Shown: positions 33,636 through 43,434 of the stretch, piece after piece | Layout: each line of letters opens with the position of its first letter | How positions within the stretch are numbered: the stretch's first letter is position 1 | Assembly (NCBI GenBank): GCA_901538445.1 | Contig: LR594584.1 | Location: forward strand, 4,185,006 to 4,249,005 | Direction of reading: 5' to 3' | Origin: Gemmataceae bacterium | GTDB lineage: Bacteria > Planctomycetota > Planctomycetia > Gemmatales > Gemmataceae | DNA: 64,000 nt | The notes under the pieces: generated by a model | Database searches by the model: none | Told to the model about the DNA's origin: nothing | What the model saw: only the letters and a program-made list of their open reading frames with translations | Translations under genes and position numbers: made by a program

Positions 33636-34499
33636 TCACCGGTTCTTCGACTGGAACGCGCTCTCGAACTGGTCCGCACTGAAGCCCGTCGGCACGTTGC
33701 GATCCGCGGCGTACTGGTACAGCGCGGCGAGCAGGATCGTGTTCAGCGCCGAGCTGACGGCCATGTGCAGGAGGCCCGCGACGACGCCGACCGCGATCAG
33801 CGCCGCGCCCAGCGGCACCGCACCCTTCGCCATCACGAGCGCCCCGCCGACGAACAGCAGGAACACCGGGATCGCGAGCAGGAAGAGGAAGAAGTTGATC
33901 CCCATGCGCCCGACGAGCGCCTCGCCCCACGTCTGCCGCACCAGCGACACCGACCGCCCGACCGACGCGACCGGCCCGGTCTTCTCGACCACCAGCACCG
34001 GCACGACGAAGAACGTCATCACCGACCACGCGGTCCCGAGGACGAGCGAGATGTAGTACCCGGCGTCCTCGTAGGCGCTCTCGATGATCTGGAGCAGCAC
34101 GCCGACGGTCGCGGACACGAGCGCCCACGCGAGGATCTGCGGGAGCCGCGACATGGCCATCCCGAACCCGGCCGACAGGCTCGGCTCGCGGCCGTTGAAC
34201 CGCATCATCGCGCAGCTCACGAGCGCCGCGTTGCAGAAGATCATCACGGAGTAGGTGGCGAAGTAGAAGGCGAACCCGACCGCGTACACCCACGCCGGAG
34301 GCTTGCCGTTGTGGTGCTCGGCGTGCTGCTTCACCTGCGCCCAGTCCACGAGCGTGGCGAGCGGCACGGCGAAGCTGGCGACGACCAGCACGAACATCAG
34401 GCCACTAACCAACGGGAACCAGATGAGCTTCTTGTCCTGGGCGAGGACGCCCCACGAACTGCGGGCGAGCGACATCCCGTTCGAGAGCTTGTCGAACAT
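33636..34499 (-). CDS. DUF6159-type multi-pass membrane protein
   Basis: 287 aa from the ATG at 34499, which fits the conserved N-terminus MFDKLSNGMSLARSSWGVLAQDKKL. About six hydrophobic segments are visible: about 30-50, 75-97, 118-140, 150-175, 205-235 and 240-265. The conserved RSVSLVRQTWGEALVGRMG phrase lies between the fourth and fifth. Function of the family is unknown. It is the last gene of a minus-strand group with a nucleotidyltransferase and an aminotransferase upstream. Confidence 0.8.
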   Translation of the reverse strand: MFDKLSNGMSLARSSWGVLAQDKKLIWFPLVSGLMFVLVVASFAVPLATLVDWAQVKQHAEHHNGKPPAWVYAVGFAFYFATYSVMIFCNAALVSCAMMRFNGREPSLSAGFGMAMSRLPQILAWALVSATVGVLLQIIESAYEDAGYYISLVLGTAWSVMTFFVVPVLVVEKTGPVASVGRSVSLVRQTWGEALVGRMGINFFLFLLAIPVFLLFVGGALVMAKGAVPLGAALIAVGVVAGLLHMAVSSALNTILLAALYQYAADRNVPTGFSADQFESAFQSKNR

Positions 34500-34601
34500 G
34501 GCGGCGGGCACTCCGGATTGAGGGTTGGAACGCGGGAAGTCTACCACACGCGGTTCGGCGCTTGTCACCGCGGTAGGGGAGATTCACCAGTTCTTCGCCC
34601 G

Positions 34602-35192
34602 TCACCCGTCGGGATTGGCGAGAATTCCGCGGAGCCGCTCCCCGAGCACGTCCGGGAACTTCTCCGGCCACGAAGCGTCGATCAGGCCGACACCAATCAG
34701 GTCGCGGATGTGAGTCCGGTCTTTATCCCGATTTGCGACCAGTTTCATCCGCACCAGGGCTTCAAGAGACAGCACCCGGAACGCCGCCCCCCGCTCCGAC
34801 TCCGTAACGTCGGGTGCCGGGACGGGGTCCGCTGCCTTCACCTTCTCGCCGGAGAACAAGAGGTGAATACCCTCGCTGGGTTTCCCATTCGGCCGCTCGA
34901 AAAAGAGCGACACGTTGCTGGTTTCCGCGAAATCGTAACCGATGGCGTCCATCGCCCGCTTCACGGCGTCGAGGTCCGTTCGGCGGACGAGGATGTCCAC
35001 GTCTCGGGTGTTCCGTACCAGGGTTTCATCGACGCTGGCCACCCAGTTGGCGACCGCGTGCCCCCCCACGACGGCGTAGTCAAGACCCGCGGCGTCGAGC
35101 GCCTTGGTCGCACGGTCACACCGCTCGCGCACCTTTTCCACGGCTCGGATCATCCTTTCCCATGTCGCCGCCTGAAGCGAGGGTGTGACCAC
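34602..35192 (-). CDS. AbiEii-like nucleotidyltransferase-fold protein
   Basis: 196 aa. Starts at GTG 35192, placed by TAAGGAGG: the upstream aminotransferase stop TAA overlaps the ribosome-binding site, so the two genes are translationally coupled. The nucleotidyltransferase pattern is YAVVGGHAVANW (about residue 40) and RNTRDVDILVRR (about 58), giving the GG...DxD core. A C-terminal helix has LEALVRMKLVANRDKDRTHIRDL, the KxxD-x-D segment found in AbiEii/AbiGii-like proteins. These can be toxins, but no antitoxin is adjacent, and the coupling to metabolism suggests a housekeeping or regulatory role. Confidence 0.72.
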   Translation of the reverse strand: MVTPSLQAATWERMIRAVEKVRERCDRATKALDAAGLDYAVVGGHAVANWVASVDETLVRNTRDVDILVRRTDLDAVKRAMDAIGYDFAETSNVSLFFERPNGKPSEGIHLLFSGEKVKAADPVPAPDVTESERGAAFRVLSLEALVRMKLVANRDKDRTHIRDLIGVGLIDASWPEKFPDVLGERLRGILANPDG

Positions 35193-35203
35193 CGTGATCC
35201 TCC

Positions 35204-36388
35204 TTACATCGCGGCGTAGGCGAGTTCGGCGGCGGCGACGCCGCTGCCCGGGGCGATCTTCGCGCCGCTGCCGCGGAGCACCTGCTCCATTGCGGCGAGC
35301 ACCGTGTACACGCAGTTCGGGCGGCTGTTCTGGCCCATGATGCCGATCCGCCACGCCTTGCCCTTGAAGTCGCCGAGCCCGCCGCCGATCTCGATGCCGA
35401 ACTCGGTCAGCAGCCGCTTGCGGCCGCCCACGTCGTCCGACCCGGCCGGGATCTTCACCGCGTTGAGCTGCGGGAGCTGGACCGCCTTGTTCGCGGTGTA
35501 CTCCAGGCCCATCGCCTCCAGCCCGGCCCGCAGCGCGACGTGGTTCCGCTGGTGCCGCGCGTGCCGGGCCTCCAGTCCCTCCTCGAGCACGAGCCGCAGC
35601 CCCTCGCGGAGCGCGTACACCATCGTGATCGGGGCCGTGTGGTGGTACGCCCGGTCGCTGCTGCCCCAGTAGCTCATGATCGTGGTCAGGTCGAAGTACC
35701 AGCTCTGCACCTTCGTCTTCCGGGCCTTCAGCGCGTCCACGGCCCGCGGGCTGAACGTCACCGGCGACATGCCCGGGGGGCAGCTCAGCCCCTTCTGCGA
35801 GCAACTGAACGCCGCGTCCACCTCCCACTCGTCGACCTTGAGCGGGGTGCAGCCGAGCGACGTGACGCAGTCGGTCAGGAGCAGCGTGTCGAACTCGTGG
35901 CACAGCTTGCCGAGCTGCGAGATGTCCTGCCCGGCCCCGGTCGAGGTCTCGGCGTGGACGACCGCGAGCAGCTTGGGCCGCACGCTCTTGAGCGTCTCGC
36001 GGATCGCGTCCAGCTCGAACGCCTGGCCCCACGGGGCCTCCTTCACGGTCACCTGCGCGCCGCACCGGCCGGCGATCTCGACCATGCGGTTCCCGAAGTA
36101 CCCCATGGTGCAGACGACCACCTTGTCGCCCGGCTCGACGAGGTTGACGAGGCACGTCTCCATGCCCGCGGTGCCCGTGGCCGAGACCGGGAACGTGAGC
36201 TGGTTCTTGGTCTGGTACACCTCGCGGAGCATCTCCTGCGTCTCGGTCATGATCGCGAGGAACTGCGGGTCGAGGTGCCCGAGCAGCGGGGTCGTCATCG
36301 CCGAGAGGACGCGGGGGTGGGCGTCGCTGGGGCCGGGGCCGAGGAGGAGCCGGGGGGAGGGGTTCAGTTGGCCGGGGATGCTGGACAT
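35204..36388 (-). CDS. PLP-dependent alanine-glyoxylate/serine-pyruvate aminotransferase family
   Basis: 394 aa, the usual length for class-V aminotransferases of the AGXT/SPT group that move amino groups between alanine or serine and glyoxylate or pyruvate. Visible are LLLGPGPSDAHPRV near the N-terminus, SATGTAGMET (about 70), HAETSTGAGQDI (about 145), TDCVTSLGCTPL (about 172) and the PLP lysine in SQKGLSCPPG (about 198). The C-terminal WRIGIMGQ is also typical. It is followed without a gap by the nucleotidyltransferase gene. Confidence 0.92.
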   Translation of the reverse strand: MSSIPGQLNPSPRLLLGPGPSDAHPRVLSAMTTPLLGHLDPQFLAIMTETQEMLREVYQTKNQLTFPVSATGTAGMETCLVNLVEPGDKVVVCTMGYFGNRMVEIAGRCGAQVTVKEAPWGQAFELDAIRETLKSVRPKLLAVVHAETSTGAGQDISQLGKLCHEFDTLLLTDCVTSLGCTPLKVDEWEVDAAFSCSQKGLSCPPGMSPVTFSPRAVDALKARKTKVQSWYFDLTTIMSYWGSSDRAYHHTAPITMVYALREGLRLVLEEGLEARHARHQRNHVALRAGLEAMGLEYTANKAVQLPQLNAVKIPAGSDDVGGRKRLLTEFGIEIGGGLGDFKGKAWRIGIMGQNSRPNCVYTVLAAMEQVLRGSGAKIAPGSGVAAAELAYAAM

Positions 36389-36499
36389 CGGGTCGCTCGT
36401 TCGGGGAAAGTTTCTCAGGGCTTCCGCCCCGAACCGTTTATCATATGGCTGCCCCCGGACCCCACCCCGAGGTTTGTCGCATCCCAGGCCGTTTCGCGC

Positions 36500-39400
36500 T
36501 CACCCCTTCCCCGCGGGCAGCGTGAGCAGCACGGCGGAGCCGTCGGAGAGCGGGGCCAGGACGCCGGTGCCGCCGACCGGCGCGGCCGCGACCGCCGGCA
36601 CGACGCCCGCGAGGCCGATCGGCACCGCGGCGGCCTTCTCCCCCTCGGCGTCGAACAGCGACACGCGGCCGCCCAGGTCGCTCACCAGCCACCGCCCCTG
36701 CCCCGCCGGGCGCGGCGACCCGACCAGGGTGCCGTCGGACTCTTCACTGACCTGCCGCGCCCACCGCGGGAGGTCGCGGTCCGGGTCGAGGCACACCACG
36801 AACTTGTTCTCGACGGTGTACGTCACCACCGTCCGCCCCCCGACGTCGGGTTGCAGGACGAACGGCGAGGTCGGCTTGCCCGCGGGGAGCCCGCCGCCCG
36901 GCCGCCACCGCCGCACCGACTGGGTCGGCCGGTCCGTCGCGTACAGCCACACGCTCCCGGTCGCGTCGGCCAGCAGCAACCGCGGGGCGTCGCCCGGCGC
37001 GGCCGGCGGCAGCACGACCCCGGGGCCGACCGGCCGCTCGTTCAGCTCCCATTCCTTGCCGACCGGGCTCCAGTTGCCAGTCTTCGGCCAACTCCACGCC
37101 GCCAGCTTCTTGCTGCCGTCGCTCGTGAGGAACGTCGTGTCCGAAGTCGGCGTGAGGAAGCACACCGCGTCGGCCGAGCGGCGGTCGCCGGCCCACGGCG
37201 GGCCGGCGGTGAGCGTGTCCGGGGCGGCCTTCCCGGTCCCAGCGGCGTGCCGGTACACCGAGCCGTCGGTCGCGGGGACCAGGAGCAGGTCGCCGACGAT
37301 CACCGGCGGCCCGGCGATCCCGCCCGGCGCCACGGCCGTGCCGCGGTGCGCGACCTGCCCGCCGACGATCTTGCGCACCAGCCATTTCGCCAGCGGCTTC
37401 TGGTTCTCGGTCACCAGCACGGGGGTGACGGTGTAGATCACACTGCCGTCGGGCGACGCGGCCACGGCGGTCGGGCCGGTCGCGTTGTCGGGCGAGTCGG
37501 CGATCATCCACGCGGGCGGCGCGACGGTCGCGCGACCGGCGACCGCGGCGTCGGCCCCGGGGACTGCCACGAGGCTGCCGTCCTCGGCGGCGAGTACCAC
37601 GCCGGTTTCGTGCGGGATCGGCGGGATCACGGGGATGATCCCGAGCTGCCGCTGCCACCGCACCTCGCCGTCGGCCAGGTTAACCAGCACCGCACGGGCA
37701 CCGGCCGAGTTCGCTGAGCGGACCACGAGGCACGCCGCGGTCTTGCGGGCGTTGAGGTGCGCGCCCTGCGTGGGGACGCCGATCGGGTGCCGCGGGCCGA
37801 CCGCGACGGTCTCGATGCCGCGCGACGGGTGCAGCCCCAGTCGGTACTTCTGGAGCCCGCCGTTCGCCAGCACCCAGAACGCGGACTCTTCGGCGGGGAA
37901 CGCGAGGCCGGGCACCGCGGTGCCGTCGGGCGGCGCCGGCTGCGACGGCGTCGGCAGCGGGAACAGCGGGCGGTCGAGTGTCCCGGGCTGCTTCACGCCG
38001 AGGAGGCGGAACTGGCCCGCGTCGGTCGCCAGCGCGAGCCGCTCGCCGTCGGCCGCGGGCGCGAACCACACCCACCCGGGCACGGGCAGTTCGATCGCGG
38101 GGACGGCGGTGATCTCGGGCGGCGCTTTCGGATCGGCTGAGAGTTCGATCGGCGGGAGCGGGAACGCGCGGACCTTCGTGACGGTCGGTCCGTCGGCCTG
38201 GGCCAGTACCATCCACCGCTCGCCGGGGCCTTCGGCGTCGGCACCGGCCAGCACCGGCGGCGTGCGGAGCGTGCCGGGGAGGTGCCCGGTCGCGAGCACC
38301 TGCACGCACTGCGGCGGCTTCGGCGAGCCGTCGTCGTCCTTCGCACCGGCCTCGAACACGTACACCCTGCGGGCCTCGGCGGCAATGTACAGGAGCCCCG
38401 TGCCGGCACGCACGACCGGGCCGGGGCCGTTCGGCTGACCGAGCCGGATGCGGCCCTTGCGGGTGCCGGTGACCGCGTCGAACTCGTACACGGTCCCCTC
38501 GGCGTCGCGGACCGCCACGAACGCGCGCGTCCCGAGCACCGCGGCCGGGCCGGCGGCCGGGGCCGGGAGCGGCTGGTACCACCGGGCCGCGCCGGTCTTC
38601 ACGACGTAGCCGGCGATACCAGCTTCACCGCCGACGTTCGACGCGACGAGCGCGAGGTCGGTCGGGCCGTCGTCGAGTTCGACGCGCGCGACCGCCGGCG
38701 GCTCGGTGACCTCCGGCCCGACGCGGACCGCCCACACGAGCGCGCCGCTGTCCTCGTCGAGTGCGTACAGGATGCCGCGGGCGACGGCGAGAAACACCGA
38801 TGGCGGCGGGTCGCCGGGTGCGGGTGCCGGCGGCCGTCGAGTCGGGCCGACGGGGCTGACGAACAGCACGCTCGCGGCCGCGCTGGTCGGTGCGGCCCGC
38901 GGTGCGGCGACGTCCGGGACGTAACTGACCATCTCGCGGAGCTTGCCGCGGGCCGCGGTCAGCAGCGCCTGCGCCTCGGCGTCGGTTCCGAGTCCGGCGG
39001 CGGAAAGTTCGGCCTCGGCGGCCTGCACCACGGCGTCGGTCGGCGTCCGGAGTTGCTCCGTCGCCTTCGCGATCGCGGCCGAGCGGTCCCGCTCCTTCTT
39101 CGCGCCGGCCTCGGCCGCATCGAGCCCCTTGCGGACCGCGTCGAGCGGCGAGTCTTCTGGGGCTTTAAACACCTCGACGAGCGAAACCACGTCGCGGCCG
39201 CTGGCCACCGACGCATCGACCTTCGCGAGGTCGGCGGCGTTCGCGGCGCGGTCTTCCTGGTACTTCTTGAGCCGGTCCTCGGCGTGCCCCGCGAGGTCCT
39301 CGCCGACCTTCTTGCCGGCCTCGTAGACGTCGCGGCCGAAGCCCGTGGTGTGCCTGGCGAACTCGGACCCCTTGTGGGCGTCGACGAACGCCTTGAGCTT

Positions 39401-40168
39401 GTCGAGTGCGGGCTGCGGGTTCTCGCGGTTGGCGACCGACCGCACCGCGGCCTGGAGCCCGGCGAGGTCGCTGAAGAACTTGTACTTCGAGGCGTTCGCG
39501 CTGTCCGGATAGTCGGCCGCGAGCTTCGAGAACGACTTCTGTGCGGCGGGGTAATCGGGCTTCTTGTACTCGGCCTCGGCCAACTTCGCGAGTTCGTCCT
39601 CGGCCTGCCCCTGGAACCGGAGCAGGTACAGCGCGCCGAACCCGACGATGGCGAGCACGGCGACGACCATGCCGATCAGGATCCACGGGCCGCGCTCCTT
39701 CTTGCGCTTGCGGCGGATGCCCGGGATCGGGTCGCGGTCGGTCGGCTCGTCGGCGGCGTCCTCCGGTTCGGGCCGCGCGGCCCCCTTCGACCTCGGCGGC
39801 GCAGACGGCGGTGCGGGCGGCGGGATCTCGGCGTCCTCGCTCCAGACGACCTCCTTCGGCGACGACTTTTGCGGGGCCGGCGGCTTGGCCGGGGTCCGCG
39901 CTGCGGCGGGCCGCTCGACCTTCGCGGAACTCTCGGGCGGCTTGGGCTTCGGGGGCGGGGCCGACGGTCGGGCGACCTTCGGACTCGGCGGCGCGACCGA
40001 TCGTGGTGGGGGCGGAGGGGGCGGCGGCGGCTCGGTCGGCCGCGCACCGGCCTTGACCGTGAACACCTGCTGGCAGTCGAAGTTCGGGCACCGCATCCGC
40101 TTGCCGGCGAGGTCGGCGTCGAGCGTGAACTTCGTTTCGCAGTGCGGGCATTGTGCGACGATCGACAC
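36500..40168 (-). CDS. Zinc-ribbon, membrane-anchored PQQ-type beta-propeller protein
   Basis: 1222 aa. The start is the GTG at 40168 with GAGG 8 nt upstream; a TTG at 40183 is possible. The N-terminal zinc ribbon (CPHCETKFTL...MRCPNFDCQQVF, about residues 7-36) is the MJ0042 type common in planctomycetes. A Pro-rich linker leads to a transmembrane helix (ILIGMVVAVLAIVGFGALYLL, about 160-182), a helical region resembling tetratricopeptide repeats (about 185-420), then a large propeller (about 470-1220) with PQQ-like phrases such as ILYALDEDSGALVWAVRVG. Probably an envelope scaffold. No catalytic residues recognised. Confidence 0.82.
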   Translation of the reverse strand: MSIVAQCPHCETKFTLDADLAGKRMRCPNFDCQQVFTVKAGARPTEPPPPPPPPPRSVAPPSPKVARPSAPPPKPKPPESSAKVERPAAARTPAKPPAPQKSSPKEVVWSEDAEIPPPAPPSAPPRSKGAARPEPEDAADEPTDRDPIPGIRRKRKKERGPWILIGMVVAVLAIVGFGALYLLRFQGQAEDELAKLAEAEYKKPDYPAAQKSFSKLAADYPDSANASKYKFFSDLAGLQAAVRSVANRENPQPALDKLKAFVDAHKGSEFARHTTGFGRDVYEAGKKVGEDLAGHAEDRLKKYQEDRAANAADLAKVDASVASGRDVVSLVEVFKAPEDSPLDAVRKGLDAAEAGAKKERDRSAAIAKATEQLRTPTDAVVQAAEAELSAAGLGTDAEAQALLTAARGKLREMVSYVPDVAAPRAAPTSAAASVLFVSPVGPTRRPPAPAPGDPPPSVFLAVARGILYALDEDSGALVWAVRVGPEVTEPPAVARVELDDGPTDLALVASNVGGEAGIAGYVVKTGAARWYQPLPAPAAGPAAVLGTRAFVAVRDAEGTVYEFDAVTGTRKGRIRLGQPNGPGPVVRAGTGLLYIAAEARRVYVFEAGAKDDDGSPKPPQCVQVLATGHLPGTLRTPPVLAGADAEGPGERWMVLAQADGPTVTKVRAFPLPPIELSADPKAPPEITAVPAIELPVPGWVWFAPAADGERLALATDAGQFRLLGVKQPGTLDRPLFPLPTPSQPAPPDGTAVPGLAFPAEESAFWVLANGGLQKYRLGLHPSRGIETVAVGPRHPIGVPTQGAHLNARKTAACLVVRSANSAGARAVLVNLADGEVRWQRQLGIIPVIPPIPHETGVVLAAEDGSLVAVPGADAAVAGRATVAPPAWMIADSPDNATGPTAVAASPDGSVIYTVTPVLVTENQKPLAKWLVRKIVGGQVAHRGTAVAPGGIAGPPVIVGDLLLVPATDGSVYRHAAGTGKAAPDTLTAGPPWAGDRRSADAVCFLTPTSDTTFLTSDGSKKLAAWSWPKTGNWSPVGKEWELNERPVGPGVVLPPAAPGDAPRLLLADATGSVWLYATDRPTQSVRRWRPGGGLPAGKPTSPFVLQPDVGGRTVVTYTVENKFVVCLDPDRDLPRWARQVSEESDGTLVGSPRPAGQGRWLVSDLGGRVSLFDAEGEKAAAVPIGLAGVVPAVAAAPVGGTGVLAPLSDGSAVLLTLPAGKG

Positions 40169-40459
40169 AGCGGGCCTCGGCAACGGGCGAGAGAGGTGCG
40201 GGTAGAGCCATTCTAAGTCACCAACGAGCCCCCTGCGACCCGGCGTTTGCGTGAAGTACGGATGAAGGCGGCGACTCGCAGGGCGGCTCGGTTGCGTGAG
40301 CGGCGACCGGCGGGTACGGTAAACTTATTGAGCGGCGTTCGCATCCGACGAGCCCTCGATGGAGGTGCTTCAGTGTGAAGCTGCCTCTGATTTCCCAATT
40401 GCCCGTACAAATCTTGGGCTACACGGACCGCAACCAATCCGCCGTTTGAAGGGGATAAC

Positions 40460-40993
40460 GTGAATCAGCCCAGCTCGATCGAACTCGACACACGACCCAT
40501 CCCACTCAGGATTCAAAGATCAATCTGGTTCGCAATGATCACCATCGTTCTTTTCGCTACGGTTGGGTGTGGCGGGAAGTACACTCCTGGTTCCACAGCG
40601 CATAAAAGTCAGCATGCGAGCACGGAACCGAAGGGCGAGCATCCCCCCGTCAGCCTCGAAGGGAACTACTCCGTCCTAAAGATGTATCTGAACCAGAAGT
40701 GGGTTACAAACACGGACATCAAGAGAATTCAAGGCAAAGAGCTGGCTATTCAATTCAAAGGCGACGTGATGATCGACGCATCGTTTGGAAACGAGGGAAC
40801 CCGGACGTTCAAAATGGATCCGTCGAAATCACCGGCTGAGATCGATTTTTATCCACAAGGCTCGACGGTGCCAAATCGTGCGATTTACAAGATTGAGGAC
40901 GTCACGTTAACACTCTGCATGGGAGGAACTCAGCGACCGAACAATTTCTCACCGAGCGGGGATGTCTTTATTATGGTGCTTAAGAAGAAATGA
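40460..40993 (+). CDS. TIGR03067-like small lipoprotein
   Basis: 177 aa, starting at GTG 40460 after GAAGGGGATAAC. Lipobox in IVLFATVGCGG (Cys about 38). The domain LEGNYSVLKMYLN... FKMDPSKSPAEIDFYPQG... AIYKIEDVTLTLCMG... RPNNFSP matches the planctomycete TIGR03067 pattern. Base composition is clearly lower in GC than the neighbours (many AAA, TTT and ATT codons), suggesting recent acquisition or relaxed selection. The 290-bp gap before it is also AT-richer and shows no gene. Confidence 0.78.
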   Translation: MNQPSSIELDTRPIPLRIQRSIWFAMITIVLFATVGCGGKYTPGSTAHKSQHASTEPKGEHPPVSLEGNYSVLKMYLNQKWVTNTDIKRIQGKELAIQFKGDVMIDASFGNEGTRTFKMDPSKSPAEIDFYPQGSTVPNRAIYKIEDVTLTLCMGGTQRPNNFSPSGDVFIMVLKKK

Positions 40994-41277
40994 CCAAGTT
41001 GAAGTTTCCATTCAGGACCAACGCATTGGGCGTCTTCTTTGCTCGGTAAGCGTTGTACGGTGGCGGTGGGGGCGTCAGGTCGATCCACTCGATTCCAGTA
41101 GGTAGAGAAGCTCAAGGTTAGATTTGTGCCCCATCACTGAGCGCGTTCCCCCCTTGCACCCCCACCGAGCGGTCCGCAAAATCACCTACATTCCGCGATG
41201 GGGCCGCTCGCGAGGAACGACCAGCAGATGCGCCAACTGCTCGACTAGTTCCGCCGCAACCGGTTTGGAGGGGGAGC

Positions 41278-41487
41278 ATGAAGACCGTCCTCACCGTGGT
41301 GGGCGTTATCCTCGTACTGGGCGGGTTGCTCAACCTGGCTCTCTACGTTCCGTACCTCCTCAGCGGTCGCGACCTCGGGTGCTTCGGCACGTTCATTGGT
41401 GTCTCGCTCCTGAGCCTCGGAGTCGTCGCGTACCGGAACGGAACGCGGAAGGAGGATCATGGCGGTTGGGACGGCCCCGAGTGGTAG
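41278..41487 (+). CDS. Small two-helix membrane protein
   Basis: 69 aa. Strong GGAGGGGGAGC site just before the ATG. Two hydrophobic segments (about residues 4-29 and 38-52) and a short charged tail (RNGTRKEDHGGW). Resembles the 62-aa protein at 22592. The preceding 284 bp are gene-free apart from a 16-codon frame at 41198-41248. Function unknown. Confidence 0.6.
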   Translation: MKTVLTVVGVILVLGGLLNLALYVPYLLSGRDLGCFGTFIGVSLLSLGVVAYRNGTRKEDHGGWDGPEW

Positions 41488-41713
41488 TCCGTCCGTCGAG
41501 CGAACCGTCATTCGCACTCAGCCGTTCGCAATCACCGGGGGACTTACGTCCCCCGCTCGCCAAATCCTCGCCTGCGGTTTCGCGCTGGCGTTTGCCCGGT
41601 CAGGTGTTACAATTGTGGTGTTGGTCGCCCGCCCGCCGGATCTGCCTCTTCCCGCCCGGTCCGCACGACTCGCTCGCTTGTCCCGCCTGCCCGCCTTGCC
41701 TGGAGCACCCGCC

Positions 41714-43333
41714 ATGCGGCTCCGTCTGCTGCTCACCGCCGCCCTCGTTGCGCCGTCCGCGATCACCGCTCGCGCCGCCGACGCGCCAATCGCGAACACG
41801 CCGATCCCGCAGGTCATCGACCGGTACATCGACGCCGCGATCACCGAGGCCGGCGTCACCCCTGCGGGCCAGGCCGACGACGCCACGCTGATCCGCCGCC
41901 TCACCCTCGACCTCGTCGGCCGCATCCCGACCACGCGAGAAGTCGACGAGTACGTCGCTTCCACCGACGCCGACAAGCGTGCGAAGCTCGTCGATCGGCT
42001 GATCGCGTCGCCCGGGTTCGCAAGGCACCAGGCGGCGCTGTTCGAGGCGATGTTCAACCCCGAGGGCAACAACCGCGGGAGTGGTGGGTTCCGGCAGTAC
42101 ATGACCGACGCGGTCCGCGAGAACAAGCCGTGGAACCGGATCTTCCGCGAGGTCGTGGTGCCCGACGAGGCCGACGCGAAGCTCAAGGGGGCCGCCGAGT
42201 TCATCCGCGGCCGGCTCAGCGACGCCGACAAGCTCACCAACGACGTGAGCGTCGCGTTCTTCGGCGTGAACGTGAGCTGTGCGCAGTGCCACAACCACCC
42301 GCTCGTCACCGACTGGACCCAGGACCACTTCTACGGCATGAAGATGTTCGTCGCCCGCACCTTCGACGCGGGCGCGTTCCTCGGCGAACGGGGCTACGGC
42401 TCGATCAAGTACAAGCCGACGAAGGGGCCGGAGCGCACCGCGAAGATGATGTTCCTCACCGGCGCCGTGGTCGAGGACCCGGGCAAGGAGCCGACCGCCG
42501 ACGAGCAGAAGAAAGAGAAGGAGGCGCTGGAGAAGGCCAAGGCCGCGAAAACCGCGCCGCCCGCACCGAAGTTCAGCGCCCGTGCGAAGCTCGTCGAGGT
42601 CGCCCTCAAGGACGCGAACGCCGAGTTCTTCGCCAAGAACATCGTGAACCGGATGTGGCACCGGTACTTCGGCTCCGGGTTCGTGAACCCGCTGGACCAG
42701 ATGCACTCCGAGAACCCGCCGAGCCACCCCGAACTGCTCGCGTGGCTGGCCCGCGACGTCGCCGCCAACGGGTACGACCTCAAGCGCCTCACCCGCGGGC
42801 TGGTCCTGAGCAAGGCGTACTCGCGGAGCAGCAAGTACGACTCGAACCCGCCCGACTCGAAGCTGTTCGCGGTCGCCCGGCTCAAGCCGATGACGCCGAA
42901 CCAACTCGCCACCTCGCTCAAGATCGCCGCCACCGACCCGGCCGCGTTCGACGGGAAGAAGCCCGACGAACTTGAGAAGATGTACGAGCAGGCCGAGAGC
43001 AGCGCGAGCGGGTTCGCGAGGCTGATCGCCCAGCCGACCGAGAACTTCCAGATCGGCGTCGGCGAGGCGCTGCTGTTCAGCAACGGCGAGCGCGTGCTGA
43101 AAGAGTTCCTCACCGACGGCGGGAACTCGGCCCTCGCCCGCACCAAGGCCATGAAGGCCCCGGCCGAGGTCGCCGCGTTCCTCGTGAAGACCGCCTACGG
43201 CCGGTCGGCCACAAGCGACGAAGTGAAAGCGATCACCACCTACGTCGAGAAGCGCAAGGGCCGCGAGGCCGACGCCTACCGCCAGGTGCTGTGGGCGCTC
43301 GTGACCGGCCCCGAGTTCCGGTTCAGTTACTGA
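41714..43333 (+). CDS. DUF1549/DUF1553 (PSCyt2/PSD1) protein
   Basis: 539 aa. Secretion signal (LRLLLTAALVAPSAITARA), then the DUF1549 domain (about residues 30-220) with LTLDLVGRIPTTREVDEYVAS and the CAQCHNHP motif (about 192-199), a CxxCH that could bind heme or metal. A Lys/Glu-rich linker leads to DUF1553 (about 290-530) with IVNRMWHRYFGSGFVNPLDQMHSENPPSHPELL. These planctomycete families occur next to DUF1501 genes, as here (101 bp downstream). Shorter than many DUF1549/1553 proteins and lacking an N-terminal cytochrome domain. Function unknown. Confidence 0.9.
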   Translation: MRLRLLLTAALVAPSAITARAADAPIANTPIPQVIDRYIDAAITEAGVTPAGQADDATLIRRLTLDLVGRIPTTREVDEYVASTDADKRAKLVDRLIASPGFARHQAALFEAMFNPEGNNRGSGGFRQYMTDAVRENKPWNRIFREVVVPDEADAKLKGAAEFIRGRLSDADKLTNDVSVAFFGVNVSCAQCHNHPLVTDWTQDHFYGMKMFVARTFDAGAFLGERGYGSIKYKPTKGPERTAKMMFLTGAVVEDPGKEPTADEQKKEKEALEKAKAAKTAPPAPKFSARAKLVEVALKDANAEFFAKNIVNRMWHRYFGSGFVNPLDQMHSENPPSHPELLAWLARDVAANGYDLKRLTRGLVLSKAYSRSSKYDSNPPDSKLFAVARLKPMTPNQLATSLKIAATDPAAFDGKKPDELEKMYEQAESSASGFARLIAQPTENFQIGVGEALLFSNGERVLKEFLTDGGNSALARTKAMKAPAEVAAFLVKTAYGRSATSDEVKAITTYVEKRKGREADAYRQVLWALVTGPEFRFSY

Positions 43334-43341
43334 GCCTGTTT

Positions 43342-43416
43342 GGCGAGCCGTGCCGGTCGCGGCACGGGTGCTCGCCCCTCCAAGCCACACCCGTGCCGTG
43401 ACCGGCACGGCTCGCC
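43342..43416. repeat. Palindrome, GGCGAGCCGTG...CACGGGTG family (copy 1)
   Basis: 29-nt arms 43342-43370 and 43388-43416 pair at 28 of 29 positions. Arm layout is GGCGAGCCGTG, 10 variable bases, CACGGGTG. Same ends as 49875-49938. Lies between the DUF1549 and DUF1501 genes. Confidence 0.9.
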
Positions 43417-43434
43417 CCCACCCGGAGCCTTCCC

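Noticed and set aside
34602-35192. Complete AbiE-type abortive infection system
   Set aside because: The nucleotidyltransferase has no AbiEi-like antitoxin beside it and is coupled to an aminotransferase gene.
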